From SVMC01 sp045601345 (GTDB lineage Bacteria; Bacillota; Clostridia; Oscillospirales; Oscillospiraceae): a DNA stretch of 64,000 bases. A program made the position numbers and the translations under genes. Numbering within the stretch: position 1 is the stretch's first letter; each line of letters begins with the position of its first letter. Positions 17,930 to 26,934 of this stretch are shown in pieces. The notes below the pieces were generated by a model. That model made no database searches and had not been told where the DNA came from. It saw nothing but the letters and a program-made list of their open reading frames with translations. Where the stretch lies: assembly GCA_045601345.1 (NCBI GenBank), contig JAZRZL010000011.1, positions 34,355 to 98,354 of the forward strand. Reading direction: 5' to 3'.

Positions 17930-18465
17930 CAACTGCAAGTAAAATTACGCTCATCCGGGTCTTCCTGATCCCGGTATTTATGCTGTTTTTATATCTCGTT
18001 CCGCAGGCGGCAGCATGGAAATGGGCAGCCCTTGGGGTGTTCATCCTTGCCAGCCTGACCGATTTTGTGGATGGTCAGATTGCCAGAAGATTCAACCAGA
18101 CCTCCGATTTTGGAAAGTTTTTAGACCCTCTGGCAGATAAGCTGCTGGTGATTTCCGCCATGGCGATTTTTTGTGAATGGGGCATTTTCCCGGCATGGGC
18201 ATTTATGATCGTGCTGGCTCGTGAATTTTCCGTCACCGGCCTGCGGCTCATTGCAGTTGGCAATGGCAGAGTGATTGCCGCCGGAATGGCCGGAAAAATC
18301 AAGACCTGCTGCACCATGATCGGCCTGTGCCTGATGATCGTATTTTTTGAAAAAACCTGGCTCAACTGGGTAATTATCACTGTGATCGTCCTCACTACAC
18401 TTTATTCCGGTGTGGAATACTTCATCCAGAACTGGGATGCCCTGAACCTGAAAAAGAAGGATTGA
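17926..18465 (+). CDS. pgsA: CDP-diacylglycerol--glycerol-3-phosphate 3-phosphatidyltransferase
   Basis: This 179-residue membrane enzyme makes phosphatidylglycerophosphate, the first step toward phosphatidylglycerol and cardiolipin. The CDP-alcohol phosphotransferase signature with its aspartates and glycines is visible as TDFVDGQIARRFNQTSDFGK followed by FLDPLADK (about 48-75). Four to six hydrophobic helices are predicted. The ATG at 17926 overlaps the rimO stop and has GGGAGGAG upstream. Its own stop codon lies within the -35 box of the cysS T-box promoter. Length is usual for PgsA. Confidence 0.94.
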   Translation: MTTASKITLIRVFLIPVFMLFLYLVPQAAAWKWAALGVFILASLTDFVDGQIARRFNQTSDFGKFLDPLADKLLVISAMAIFCEWGIFPAWAFMIVLAREFSVTGLRLIAVGNGRVIAAGMAGKIKTCCTMIGLCLMIVFFEKTWLNWVIITVIVLTTLYSGVEYFIQNWDALNLKKKD

Positions 18466-18490
18466 CAGAATTTTCTGTTCATGTTACTAT
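18462..18490 (+). promoter_or_regulatory. Sigma-A promoter of the cysS T-box leader
   Basis: A perfect TTGACA (18462-18467), 17 bases, TACTAT (18485-18490). The -35 box contains the pgsA stop codon, so the intergenic space is used economically. Confidence 0.85.
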
Positions 18491-18496
18491 GGTTTC

Positions 18497-18712
18497 AACT
18501 GAATATCGCGTTGAGCGGAAAGAGTAGCATTGCCGAACCGCACCAGAGAGGATATGCCATAGGCTGAGAGCGTATCCGGCAGAGCGCTTTGTGAAGTGCA
18601 TCCGGGAGCGAGGAGAGATCCCGTGTCGGCAGCGTCAAATGCCGTGAGTAAGAAATGAGAGTGGAACCGCGAGCTTTTGCCCGCCTCTTGGATAGACAAG
18701 GGGCGGGTTTTC
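18497..18712 (+). promoter_or_regulatory. T-box riboswitch, cysteine specifier, upstream of cysS
   Basis: The leader contains the T-box consensus TGAGAGTGGAACCGCG (18656-18671). A Stem I region carries a plausible specifier TGC codon (18597-18599) in the context GAAGTGCATCC, which matches the downstream cysteinyl-tRNA synthetase. A terminator hairpin follows (GCCCGCCTCTT / AAGGGGCGGG, 18679-18707, then TTTTC). By the known mechanism, uncharged tRNA-Cys pairs with the specifier and, through its NCCA end, with the T-box bulge, which stabilises the antiterminator and lets cysS be transcribed when cysteine is scarce. Confidence 0.93.
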
Positions 18713-18747
18713 AGTCTGTAATTAATTGCAAAAAGGAGTAAATTGCG

Positions 18748-20193
18748 ATGTATCTTTATAATTCTGCTTCCAGAAAAAAGGAACTGTTTGTTCCCAATGA
18801 CCCCAGCATTGTCAAGATGTATACCTGCGGCCCCACGGTGTACCATTTTGCCCATATCGGCAATCTGCGCAGCTATATCATGGAGGATGTGCTGGAGAAG
18901 GCACTGCGCTATGAAGGCTACCCCGTGAAGCGTGTCATGAACATCACCGATGTAGGTCACCTGTCCTCCGATGCTGACACCGGCGAGGATAAGATGCTCA
19001 AGGGTGCCCGCCGTGAGCACAAGAGCGTCATGGAAATCGCGCAGTACTATACGGACGCTTTCTTCGATGACTGCCGCAAGCTCCATATCAAGCGCCCCGA
19101 TGTGGTGGAGCCTGCCACCAACTGCATTGCCGAATATATCAATATCATTTCCACTCTGCTCGATAAGGGCTATGCCTATCTTGCAGGCGGCAATGTCTAT
19201 TTCGATACCTCCAAGCTGGAGCGTTACTATATTTTCAATGACCACAATGAAGAAGACTTAGCAGTCGGTGTCCGTGAGGGTGTGGAAGAGGATACCAATA
19301 AGCGCAACAAGAATGACTTTGTGCTCTGGTTCACCAAGTCCAAGTTTGAGGATCAGGCACTCAAGTGGGATTCTCCCTGGGGCGTTGGCTATCCCGGCTG
19401 GCATATTGAGTGCTCCGGCATTTCTATGAAGCATCTGGGTGACGATCTGGATATCCACTGCGGCGGTATCGACAATGCGTTCCCCCACCATACCAATGAG
19501 ATTGCCCAGTCTGAATCCTTCCTTGGTCATAAGTGGTGCAACTATTGGTTCCATGTGCTCCATCTGAATACCAACTCCGGCAAGATGTCCAAGTCTACCG
19601 GCGAATTCCTCACGGTATCTCTGCTCGAATCCAAGGGCTATGATCCGCTGGTCTACCGCCTGTTCTGCCTGCAAAGCCACTACCGCAAGAATCTGGTGTT
19701 CACCTATGAGAATCTCGACAATGCAGCCAAGACCTTCCAGAAGCTGCTTGCCAAGATCGCAGCACTCAATTTTGAGGATGCAGCGCCTGTAGATGAGGCT
19801 GCCATGGCGGCACTGAAGGAGAAATTCACCAAGGCACTGGATAATGACCTCAATACCTCTCTGGCCATTACGGCAGTCTATGATGTGCTCAAGGCCGATA
19901 CCAATGATGCAACCAAGCTTGCCGCAATTGCAGATTTTGATTATGTTCTCTCCCTTGACCTGATCGAAAAGGCAAAGGAACTGAAGAAAAAGCAGGCTTC
20001 CGCTGTGACTACTGTGGGCGATATCCTCATTGAAGGCGAGGGCGACCCCGAAATTGATGAGATCGTCAAAGCTCGTGCCATGGCAAAGAAGGCAAAGAAC
20101 TGGGCCGAGGCGGATCGCATCCGTGATGAGCTGAAGGCAAAGGGCATTGAAGTCATCGACACCGCTGCCGGTGCAAAGTGGAAGAGAATTTAA
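18748..20193 (+). CDS. cysS: Cysteine--tRNA ligase
   Basis: This 481-residue class I aminoacyl-tRNA synthetase charges tRNA-Cys. The N-terminal zinc/ATP region reads CGPTVYHFAHIGNLR, with Cys28 and the HIGH-type HIGN. Further zinc ligands lie in HIECSGIS (about 222) and the downstream His-rich PHHTNE. The KMSKS loop is intact (about 278), and a C-terminal DALR-like helical domain follows. RBS AAAAGGAG precedes the ATG by 9 bases. It is expressed through the cysteine T-box directly upstream, and polA follows 2 bases after the stop, so polA may partly share this control. Confidence 0.97.
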   Translation: MYLYNSASRKKELFVPNDPSIVKMYTCGPTVYHFAHIGNLRSYIMEDVLEKALRYEGYPVKRVMNITDVGHLSSDADTGEDKMLKGARREHKSVMEIAQYYTDAFFDDCRKLHIKRPDVVEPATNCIAEYINIISTLLDKGYAYLAGGNVYFDTSKLERYYIFNDHNEEDLAVGVREGVEEDTNKRNKNDFVLWFTKSKFEDQALKWDSPWGVGYPGWHIECSGISMKHLGDDLDIHCGGIDNAFPHHTNEIAQSESFLGHKWCNYWFHVLHLNTNSGKMSKSTGEFLTVSLLESKGYDPLVYRLFCLQSHYRKNLVFTYENLDNAAKTFQKLLAKIAALNFEDAAPVDEAAMAALKEKFTKALDNDLNTSLAITAVYDVLKADTNDATKLAAIADFDYVLSLDLIEKAKELKKKQASAVTTVGDILIEGEGDPEIDEIVKARAMAKKAKNWAEADRIRDELKAKGIEVIDTAAGAKWKRI

Positions 20194-20195
20194 TC

Positions 20196-22730
20196 ATGAA
20201 GCTATTGATTCTTGATGGCAACAGCATCATCAATCGCGCCTATTTCGGTGTGCGGCCACTGACTACCCGGGATGGGCTGTATACCCATGCCATTTATGGC
20301 TTCCTGAATATTATGCAGCGTCTGGAGGCAAGCGTTTCTCCCGATGCGCTGTGTGTCGCGTTTGATCTCCACGGCCCTACGTTCCGCCATGAAATGTATG
20401 ATGGCTATAAGGCCACCCGTCACGGTATGCCGGAGGAGCTGGCGATGCAGATGCCTGTCATGAAGGAAGTGCTGGCGGCGATGCGCATTCCTATTTTTGC
20501 CTGTCAGGGCTGGGAGGCCGATGATGTGATCGGCACGGTGGGACGCACCTGTGCCCAAGCCGGGTGGGAGTGCATCATTGCCACCGGTGACCGCGACAGT
20601 CTACAGCTTATTGAGAACAAGGTCAAGGTAGAGCTGATTACCTCCAAGGCTGGGCAAACGCTGACCACGCTCTATGACCGCGATGTATTTTTTGAAGAAT
20701 ACGGTCTGGAGCCGATTCGCCTGATTGATTTGAAGGCGCTTATGGGCGACAGCTCGGATAATATCCCCGGCGTTCAGGGCGTTGGCCCCAAGACGGCAGG
20801 AGAGCTGCTCAAGAAATTCGGAACACTCGATGGTGTGTACGAAAATCTGACCGATGCCTCTATTCGTCCCAAGCTTCGGGAGAAGCTGGAAGCAAGCAGG
20901 GAAATGGCCTATCTCTCCTATGACCTTGCCACCATCCGCTGCAATGCGCCCATTGATTTTGACCCGGCGCAGTGCCTTCGCAAGCCTGTAAACGGAAAGG
21001 CACTCTATGATCTGTTCGTGCGGCTGGAGTTTACAAGGCTCATTGACCGCTATGGCCTCCGCGCCTGTGCCTTTGATGATGACTGCACCGCCTGTCCGCA
21101 GGAGACAGAGCCTGTGAAGGTGCTGACAGAGCTTCCCTCCAATGCGGGTGATTGTGCCGTGCTTTTGGATGGAGATCAGGCGGCGATTGCAACAGGAGAT
21201 GGTATTATTGCGACATCCGTCTCTGAGAATTTTGAATATTTTACGGCACTTTTCTCCGGAAATCGGGAGATGATCTGCCATGATTTAAAGAATTATTACC
21301 ATACCTTATCCGCACAAAGGCTTCCGACAAATGCGAAATTTTTTGATGTGGCGCTTGCAGGCTATGTGCTTGATCCCACGGTGGGAGACTATTCTATTGA
21401 GAAGCTGTCCCTGCAATACCTCTCGCAGGAGGTGGGGAACAGCCTCACAGACCGGGTGCAGACATTATGGCAGCTTCGGCCAGTGCTGAGGGAAAAAATG
21501 CACACGCTGGGGCTGGAGGAGGTCTATTATAACATTGACCTGCCCCTGTGCCCTGTTTTGGCGCAGATGGAGGATGCCGGTGTTGCCGTAGATCAGGCAG
21601 CGCTTTCCCAATTCGGTCAGATGCTGAATGAGAAAATCAGCCTCCTCCAGCAGGCAATTTTCGCCGATGCCGGGGAAGAATTCAACATCAATTCTCCCAA
21701 AAAGCTGGGTGAAATCCTCTTTGAAAAGCTGAATCTGCCCCCGGTCAAGAAAACCAAAACCGGCTATTCCACCAATGCCGAGGTTTTGGAGAAGCTTCGC
21801 GGACAGCATCCCATCATTGAGCGGATTATGGAATACCGTATGCTGACCAAGCTCAATTCCACCTATGCCGAGGGACTGTTAAAGGTCATTGCTCCCGATG
21901 GAAGGATTCACACTAGCTTGCAGAATATGGTCACCGCCACCGGCCGTCTCAGCTCTACAGAGCCGAACCTGCAAAATATCCCGGTACGCACCGAGCTGGG
22001 CAGTGAAATCCGAAAGATGTTTGTTGCCAGACCCGGCTGGGTGCTGGTAGATGCAGACTACAGCCAGATTGAGCTGCGCGTACTGGCGCATATTGCGGAT
22101 GACCAGAGTATGCAGTCGGCCTTCCGTTCCGGGCAGGATTTCCATCGGGTGACGGCTTCGCAGGTATTTGGTGTCCCGCTGGAGGAAGTCACGCCGGCCA
22201 TGCGCAGGAACGCCAAAGCGGTCAATTTCGGTATTGTTTATGGCATTTCCAAGTGGTCTCTTTCCGAGGATCTGGGCATCAGCCTCCGCGAGGCGGAGGC
22301 TTATATGGAAAGCTACCTGTCCCGCTTTTCCGGGGTGCGCCGTTATATGCGTGAGGTGGTGGAGAATGCGAAAAAAACTGGTTTCGTGACCACCATGTTT
22401 GGCAGACGGCGAAACATCCCTGAGCTGACAAGCAGCAATTTCAATATCCGTTCCGGCGCGGAACGCATTGCCCTCAATACCCCTGTGCAGGGCAGTGCTG
22501 CGGACATCATCAAGCTGGCGATGATCCGCGTTTCCAAAGCGCTGGAGAAGGAAGCCCTACAGGCACAGCTGGTCTTGCAGGTGCATGACGAGCTGATTGT
22601 CGAGTGTCCCCCCTGGGAAGCAGAGCTGGTTTGCCAGCTCTTAGCCAGAGAAATGGAGCAAGCGACACAGCTTTCCCTCCCGCTCGTTGCCGAGGCCAAG
22701 CAGGGAGAAAGCTGGTATGATGCAAAATGA
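20196..22730 (+). CDS. polA: DNA polymerase I
   Basis: This 844-residue repair and Okazaki-processing polymerase has a 5' nuclease domain (1 to about 290) with conserved acidic residues (LILDGNSIINRAYFG, WEADDVIGT, GDRDSLQLI, GDSSDNIPGV). The middle domain has lost the proofreading acidic residues (no DxE motif; NxxxYD replaced by HDLKNYYHT), so 3'-5' exonuclease activity is probably absent, as in Bacillus and Taq enzymes. Pol motifs are intact: A VDADYSQIELRV (about 616), B RRNAKAVNFGIVYG (about 669) and C QVHDELIVE (about 795). The ATG at 20196 is 2 bases after cysS with a poor ribosome site, so translation may depend on coupling. rimI overlaps its stop. Confidence 0.97.
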   Translation: MKLLILDGNSIINRAYFGVRPLTTRDGLYTHAIYGFLNIMQRLEASVSPDALCVAFDLHGPTFRHEMYDGYKATRHGMPEELAMQMPVMKEVLAAMRIPIFACQGWEADDVIGTVGRTCAQAGWECIIATGDRDSLQLIENKVKVELITSKAGQTLTTLYDRDVFFEEYGLEPIRLIDLKALMGDSSDNIPGVQGVGPKTAGELLKKFGTLDGVYENLTDASIRPKLREKLEASREMAYLSYDLATIRCNAPIDFDPAQCLRKPVNGKALYDLFVRLEFTRLIDRYGLRACAFDDDCTACPQETEPVKVLTELPSNAGDCAVLLDGDQAAIATGDGIIATSVSENFEYFTALFSGNREMICHDLKNYYHTLSAQRLPTNAKFFDVALAGYVLDPTVGDYSIEKLSLQYLSQEVGNSLTDRVQTLWQLRPVLREKMHTLGLEEVYYNIDLPLCPVLAQMEDAGVAVDQAALSQFGQMLNEKISLLQQAIFADAGEEFNINSPKKLGEILFEKLNLPPVKKTKTGYSTNAEVLEKLRGQHPIIERIMEYRMLTKLNSTYAEGLLKVIAPDGRIHTSLQNMVTATGRLSSTEPNLQNIPVRTELGSEIRKMFVARPGWVLVDADYSQIELRVLAHIADDQSMQSAFRSGQDFHRVTASQVFGVPLEEVTPAMRRNAKAVNFGIVYGISKWSLSEDLGISLREAEAYMESYLSRFSGVRRYMREVVENAKKTGFVTTMFGRRRNIPELTSSNFNIRSGAERIALNTPVQGSAADIIKLAMIRVSKALEKEALQAQLVLQVHDELIVECPPWEAELVCQLLAREMEQATQLSLPLVAEAKQGESWYDAK

Positions 22731-23167
22731 GCAATATTCGGATCATTCCCATGGAAATGATGCATATCCCGGCGGTTGCGCAACTCGAAAAGAACCTCTT
22801 TTCTGCGCCTTGGGATGAAGCGTCTCTTGAAAGTGAAATGAAGAATCCCCTTAGTCTGTGGTTGGTGGCAATGGATGAGGACAAGCTGGCGGGCTATATC
22901 GGCAGCCAGAGTGTCCTTGGCGAGAGTGATATGATGAACCTTGCTGTTTCTCCTGACTATCGTAGGCAGGGCATTGGACGGCAGCTTGTGGAAAGCCTGA
23001 TTGCGGCGCTTTCTGCGGAAAATCACTGCCTGACATTGGAGGTGCGCGTTTCCAATGCGCCTGCCATCCGGCTTTATGAGACCATGGGCTTTCTTCCGGT
23101 GGGGCGCAGACCCCGCTATTATCAAAGACCCCCGGAGGATGCATTGATCCTCCGAAAGGACTGGTGA
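22727..23167 (+). CDS. rimI: Ribosomal-protein-alanine N-acetyltransferase
   Basis: This 146-residue GNAT-fold enzyme acetylates the N-terminal alanine of ribosomal protein S18 in well-studied bacteria. The acetyl-CoA pyrophosphate loop is RRQGIGRQL (about 80-88), preceded by the MNLAVSPDY strand, and the RimI-type C-terminal segment NAPAIRLYETMGF is present. The ATG overlaps the polA stop (ATGA). It lies 4 bases before tsaD, the usual rimI-tsaD linkage (tsaB-rimI-tsaD in many genomes). tsaB and tsaE are not in this window. Confidence 0.92.
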   Translation: MSNIRIIPMEMMHIPAVAQLEKNLFSAPWDEASLESEMKNPLSLWLVAMDEDKLAGYIGSQSVLGESDMMNLAVSPDYRRQGIGRQLVESLIAALSAENHCLTLEVRVSNAPAIRLYETMGFLPVGRRPRYYQRPPEDALILRKDW

Positions 23168-23171
23168 ACAC

Positions 23172-24188
23172 ATGATTATCCTTGCAGTGGAATCCTCCTG
23201 CGATGAGACCGCCGTTGCGCTGGTGAAGGATGGCAGAGAGATTTTAACAAACTGTATCAGCTCTCAGGTGGAGCTGCACAGGCTCTATGGTGGTGTGGTG
23301 CCGGAGATTGCCTCCCGAAAGCATATGGAGGCCATTTATGCACTGGCAGATCAGGCACTTGCCAATACCGGCCTCAGCCGATCCCAGATTGATGCGGTTG
23401 CGGTCACCTATGCCCCCGGCCTTATTGGGGCGGTGCTGGTCGGTGTCAACTTTGCCAAGGCGGCGGCACTTCGGCTGGGTGTGCCCCTGATTCCTGTCCA
23501 TCATATTCGCGGGCATATTGCGGCAAATTATCTGGCCTATCCCGAACTGGAGCCGCCCTTTACCTGCCTTGTGGTATCCGGCGGGCATACCATGATTTTG
23601 GCTGTGGAAGACTATACCAAAATGAAAATTCTGGGGCAGACCCGGGATGATGCAGCCGGTGAGAGCTTTGATAAGGTCGCCCGCGTGTTGGGAATGCCCT
23701 ATCCCGGCGGCGCGGCGCTTGACCGCATAGCACGGACAGGGCAGGAGGGAAAATATCCGCTTCCAAGGGCAAAGCTTTCCGGCAACCCCTTGGATATGTC
23801 CTTCTCCGGCCTCAAAACTGCTGCGCTGAATCTGATTCATCACGCTGAGCAGGTGGGAGAGCCTTTGAATATCCCCGGCCTGTGTGCAGATTTCTCGGCC
23901 GCCGTCAGCGATACCCTGATTCCCCGTACCATGGAGGCGCTAAAGCTTACCGGCATGAAAAAGCTGGCCGTTGCCGGCGGTGTAGCAGCCAATTCCCGCA
24001 TCCGTGCCGACTTTGAGAAGGCTGCAAAGAAAGCTGGAGTCAAGCTGTATTTCCCTCCGCTGTCTCTTTGCGGGGACAACGCCGCTATGATCGGCGCGCA
24101 GGGCTATTATGAATATCTGGCAGGTAATCTTGCCGACCAGACGCTCAACGCCTATGCCACCAAAACGCTGGAAGGCGAAGCAATATAA
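23172..24188 (+). CDS. tsaD: tRNA N6-adenosine threonylcarbamoyltransferase
   Basis: This 338-residue member of the Kae1/Qri7/TsaD family transfers threonylcarbamoyl to A37 of ANN-decoding tRNAs, together with TsaB and TsaE. The ASKHA ATPase fold starts ILAVESSCDETAVALV. The metal-binding HxxxH is HIRGH (about 111-115), with the second metal region GDNAAMIGAQG near the C-terminus. VVSGGHT and GVAANSRIR complete the family pattern. Full length. It ends the polA-rimI-tsaD run and is followed by a terminator. Confidence 0.96.
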   Translation: MIILAVESSCDETAVALVKDGREILTNCISSQVELHRLYGGVVPEIASRKHMEAIYALADQALANTGLSRSQIDAVAVTYAPGLIGAVLVGVNFAKAAALRLGVPLIPVHHIRGHIAANYLAYPELEPPFTCLVVSGGHTMILAVEDYTKMKILGQTRDDAAGESFDKVARVLGMPYPGGAALDRIARTGQEGKYPLPRAKLSGNPLDMSFSGLKTAALNLIHHAEQVGEPLNIPGLCADFSAAVSDTLIPRTMEALKLTGMKKLAVAGGVAANSRIRADFEKAAKKAGVKLYFPPLSLCGDNAAMIGAQGYYEYLAGNLADQTLNAYATKTLEGEAI

Positions 24189-24224
24189 ACAATAACGGAG
24201 CCGCTTGAGAGCAGTCACAAAAGA

Positions 24225-24280
24225 AGAAAAGTCAAACTTTTGCGGAACAAAAATTCCGTAAGCTTGACTTTTCTCTTTTT
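24225..24280 (+). terminator. Terminator after tsaD
   Basis: A two-tier hairpin: outer arms AGAAAAGTCAA / TTGACTTTTCT and inner CGGAA / TTCCG, followed by TCTTTTT. It lies about 40 bases after the tsaD stop. Confidence 0.8.
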
Positions 24281-24361
24281 ACAAGTGGTAAACTCGGGTT
24301 ATAGCATAGATTTTGCGTTTTGCCAGTCACTCATTTCACATTTTCTGTTTTTGTATCTCTT

Positions 24362-24987
24362 TTATATGTTGATACCTTGAATAGCATTCTCATAAAGGAA
24401 TACCTTTAGCGTGTCACTTATGCCAGTGTTGTAGTAGTCAAGCAGAAGAACATTGAACTGCTCCATATGCTTGTCGGTAATGGTTAGTATTCCTGCTCCT
24501 GCTTTGACCAAAATCTTGTTAGCCAGCATTAGACTTGTACGCTTGTTACCATCCCAGAAGAATTGACCTCTTGTACCCCATACAAAGGCATTTAGAGCCT
24601 TAGCCGTTAAGGATGTCGGCTAACGCCTGCTGTACGGCTTCCTGCTGCGGTATAGGTGGCGTATAGTCAGCGCCAGAGATACCAACCGTTCCGGCGCGAA
24701 GTTTTCCCCATTCCAAGCCTTCATACCGTGCGATATACTCGTTCAGTTTGCACCAGTAGTCAAAAGTCACAGGCTCATTTACGGTGTTTAATAGGTGCTT
24801 CCAAGCATCTCGCATATTAAGGATTGCTTGTATATCTTCAAGTTTAACATTTGGAACATTAACACCATTTAATATGGTTTTCGTTTGTGGAAATGTTATG
24901 GCTCTATTCTCCATTTTCATCCCATTTCTTTTTTGCAAGAAATAAATTTTGTTCCGGCGTTAAATTATATTTATTCGCAAAATTCAT
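24362..24987 (-). pseudogene. Fic-family (Fic/DOC) protein, decayed by two frame breaks
   Basis: Three stretches of one ancestral protein are readable in different frames on the minus strand. The first, from 24987 with a GAGGT ribosome site, reads MNFANKYNLTPEQNLFLAKK and stops soon after WDENGE. The second continues MENRAITFPQTKTILNGV to PPIPQQEAVQQALADILNG and stops at 24600. The third, shifted by one base at about 24600, reads AKALNAFVWGTRGQFFWDGNKRTS and on to a stop at 24362. The DGNKRT segment is the Fic active-site loop; Fic enzymes usually AMPylate proteins, and here the canonical motif His appears as Gly. The first break looks like a small deletion between GATGAAAATG-type repeats (inference). 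I read it as non-functional. Confidence 0.8.
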
Positions 24988-24998
24988 TCGCATACCTC

Positions 24999-25127
24999 AA
25001 ATCTGATTTATTTTGTAAAACGCTGCGATACTTCTTCGCCGGTATCATTTAATCGACAAAGAACAATCTAACGCTTTTGCTATCTCCTGCAAGTCTTTTT
25101 CGGTGAAGTTGTCACGCTTCATTTTAT
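24999..25127 (-). pseudogene. C-terminal remnant of an XRE-type regulator next to the Fic remnant
   Basis: The minus strand reads HKMKRDNFTEKDLQEIAKAL then DCSLSIK and a stop. After a frame shift it continues LNDTGEEVSQRFTK to a stop just before the Fic remnant. This matches the C-terminal tail of small XRE regulators found upstream of Fic genes. The helix-turn-helix half is missing: the fragment begins within a few bases of the end of the DUF1846 gene, so a deletion or rearrangement has joined unrelated sequences. It also explains why this stretch has no other gene. Confidence 0.6.
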
Positions 25128-25132
25128 GAAGA

Positions 25133-26617
25133 TTATTTATGATACAGCCTTGAACTCTGATAGATTGGCTCGCAGGTCAGGTTTGCGCCGAGACGCATAA
25201 TGACCTCTTCGTCAACCGAGGACAGGATAACCGAGGAATGAATCTGGCAGCCGCGCAGTTTGTCTAATTGTTCCAGAGCCTGTGCCACTACAGGGTTGGT
25301 GACAGCACAGATGGACAGCGCCAGCAGCACCTCATCGGAATGGAGACGGGGGTTGCGGCTGCCCAGATGCTGCACCTTCAATGTCTGGATGGGGGTCAGC
25401 ACAGCGGGTGACAGAAGCTTAATACTGTGATCAATCCCGGCCAAACGTTTCAGGGCATTCAGAAGGGCTGCGGAAATTGCACCTAGCAGATCGGAGGTAT
25501 GGCCGGTGACGATTGTGCCATCGGGCAGCTCAATAGCTGCCGCAGGACCGCCGGTAATCTCTGCCTTGGTCAGCGCAGCAGGAACGGTGCGGCGCATGGA
25601 AGTATCAATACCGGCAGAACGCAGAAGCATTTCCAGTTTCTGTACCTGTGCAGGTTCTGCATCAGCTTTCTTGACTGCGCAGGCCGTGGCATAATAGCGG
25701 CGAATGATCTCCTGCCAGGAGGCTTCCCGGCAGACTTCGTCATCCACAATGGCAAAGCCTGCCATATTAACACCCATGTCCGTGGGACTTTTGTACGGGC
25801 AATCCCCTCTCATTTGGCAGAACATAGCCTTCAAAACGGGGAAAATCTCAATATCGCGGTTGTAATTGACCGTGGTTTGTCCATAGGCTTCCAGATGGAA
25901 GGGATCAATCATGTTCACATCGGAGAGATCAACCGTTGCTGCTTCATAGGCGAGGTTGACCGGGTGCTTTAAGGGCAGATTCCAAATGGGGAAGGTCTCA
26001 TATTTAGCATAGCCGGCCGAAATGCCGCGTTTATCCTCGTGATAGAGCTGGCTCAGGCAGGTGGCCATCTTCCCACTTCCGGGGCCGGGAGCAGTCACTA
26101 CTACGACCGGGCGGGAGGTTTCAATATAATCGTTTTTGCCAAAGCCTTCGTCAGAAACGACAAGGGAAACATTGGAAGGATAATCCGCAATGCTATAATG
26201 GCGATACGTACGAATGCCCAGACCCTGTAGGCGGCGTTCAAAGGCCATAGCGGCAGGCTGATTGGCATAACGGGTCAGTACTACACTGCCCACGTACAAA
26301 CCATATTCCCGGAACGCATCAATCTGGCGCATCAAATCCAGATCATAGGTGATGCCCAAATCTCCACGGCGCTTGTTTTTTTGGATATCGTTGGAGTTAA
26401 TGGCAATGATGATTTCTGCCTGATCCTTCAGCTGGAGCAGCATCCGCATCTTGCTATCCGGCAGAAATCCCGGCAGTACACGGGATGCATGATAATCGTC
26501 AAACAGTTTGCCGCCAAATTCCAGATACAGTTTGCCACCAAAATAATCCACACGTTCCAGAATTTTCTTGGTCTGAAGCTCCAAATACTTATCATTATCA
26601 AATCCAAGCTTTTGCAT
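25133..26617 (-). CDS. DUF1846 domain-containing protein
   Basis: This 494-residue protein belongs to the DUF1846 family, recognised by its start (KLGFDNDKYLELQTKKILERV), the segment GGKLFDDYHASRVLPGFLPD, and the nucleotide-like loop TAPGPGSGKMATCLSQLYHE (about 175-195), which resembles a P-loop GxGSGK. The reaction is unknown to me. The ATG at 26617 follows GGAGGAGG by 5 bases and is preferred over an upstream in-frame start inside the ribosome site. The gene stands alone on the minus strand, and its 3' end abuts the decayed XRE/Fic remnants, a sign of rearrangement there. Confidence 0.88.
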   Translation of the reverse strand: MQKLGFDNDKYLELQTKKILERVDYFGGKLYLEFGGKLFDDYHASRVLPGFLPDSKMRMLLQLKDQAEIIIAINSNDIQKNKRRGDLGITYDLDLMRQIDAFREYGLYVGSVVLTRYANQPAAMAFERRLQGLGIRTYRHYSIADYPSNVSLVVSDEGFGKNDYIETSRPVVVVTAPGPGSGKMATCLSQLYHEDKRGISAGYAKYETFPIWNLPLKHPVNLAYEAATVDLSDVNMIDPFHLEAYGQTTVNYNRDIEIFPVLKAMFCQMRGDCPYKSPTDMGVNMAGFAIVDDEVCREASWQEIIRRYYATACAVKKADAEPAQVQKLEMLLRSAGIDTSMRRTVPAALTKAEITGGPAAAIELPDGTIVTGHTSDLLGAISAALLNALKRLAGIDHSIKLLSPAVLTPIQTLKVQHLGSRNPRLHSDEVLLALSICAVTNPVVAQALEQLDKLRGCQIHSSVILSSVDEEVIMRLGANLTCEPIYQSSRLYHK

Positions 26618-26800
26618 GGCTACCTCCTCCACGCATTCATCACAATATTTTTACACTTATATCATACCAAATTTTTGCGCAAAGATAAAGCATTGATATT
26701 GCCAAAATTTTCACGGCTTTTTATGGTGTGTTAACAGCAAAACCACTTCAGCTAGTATGGAATGGCCTATGCTCCGTTAGGGGGACAATGAAATAATATA
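26618..26800. other. Intergenic region between DUF1846 gene and MITE copy 1
   Basis: AT-rich sequence holding the ribosome site and presumably the promoter of the DUF1846 gene (a TATGAT at about 26664-26669 on the minus strand is a possible -10). No open frame or conserved element was recognised. Confidence 0.4.
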
Positions 26801-26934
26801 AGGTTGCCTCTAAAAATTCATCACAGTCGAATCTGCGGGTCTTGTTTCCGTTATACTTCACAATGCGGTTTTTGTTGCGTCTGACGAGAAAATCCATCAC
26901 AGCTCGACTTGTGCTGAATTTTTAGAGCTGACAT
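26801..26934. mobile_element. TA-flanked MITE, copy 1 (134 bp)
   Basis: The left end AGGTTGCCTCTAAAAATTCA and the right end, read on the opposite strand (AATGTCAGCTCTAAAAATTCA), form inverted repeats of about 25-30 bp that continue into CACA(A)GTCGA. TA dinucleotides flank both ends (26799-26800 and 26935-26936), the target preference of IS630/Tc1-mariner-type elements. The interior shares TGCGGTTTTTGTTGCGT and ATACTTCACA with copy 2 at 53.7 kb but lacks about 30 bp present there. It has no coding capacity, and its palindromic ends could terminate transcription from the EamA gene. Confidence 0.8.
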
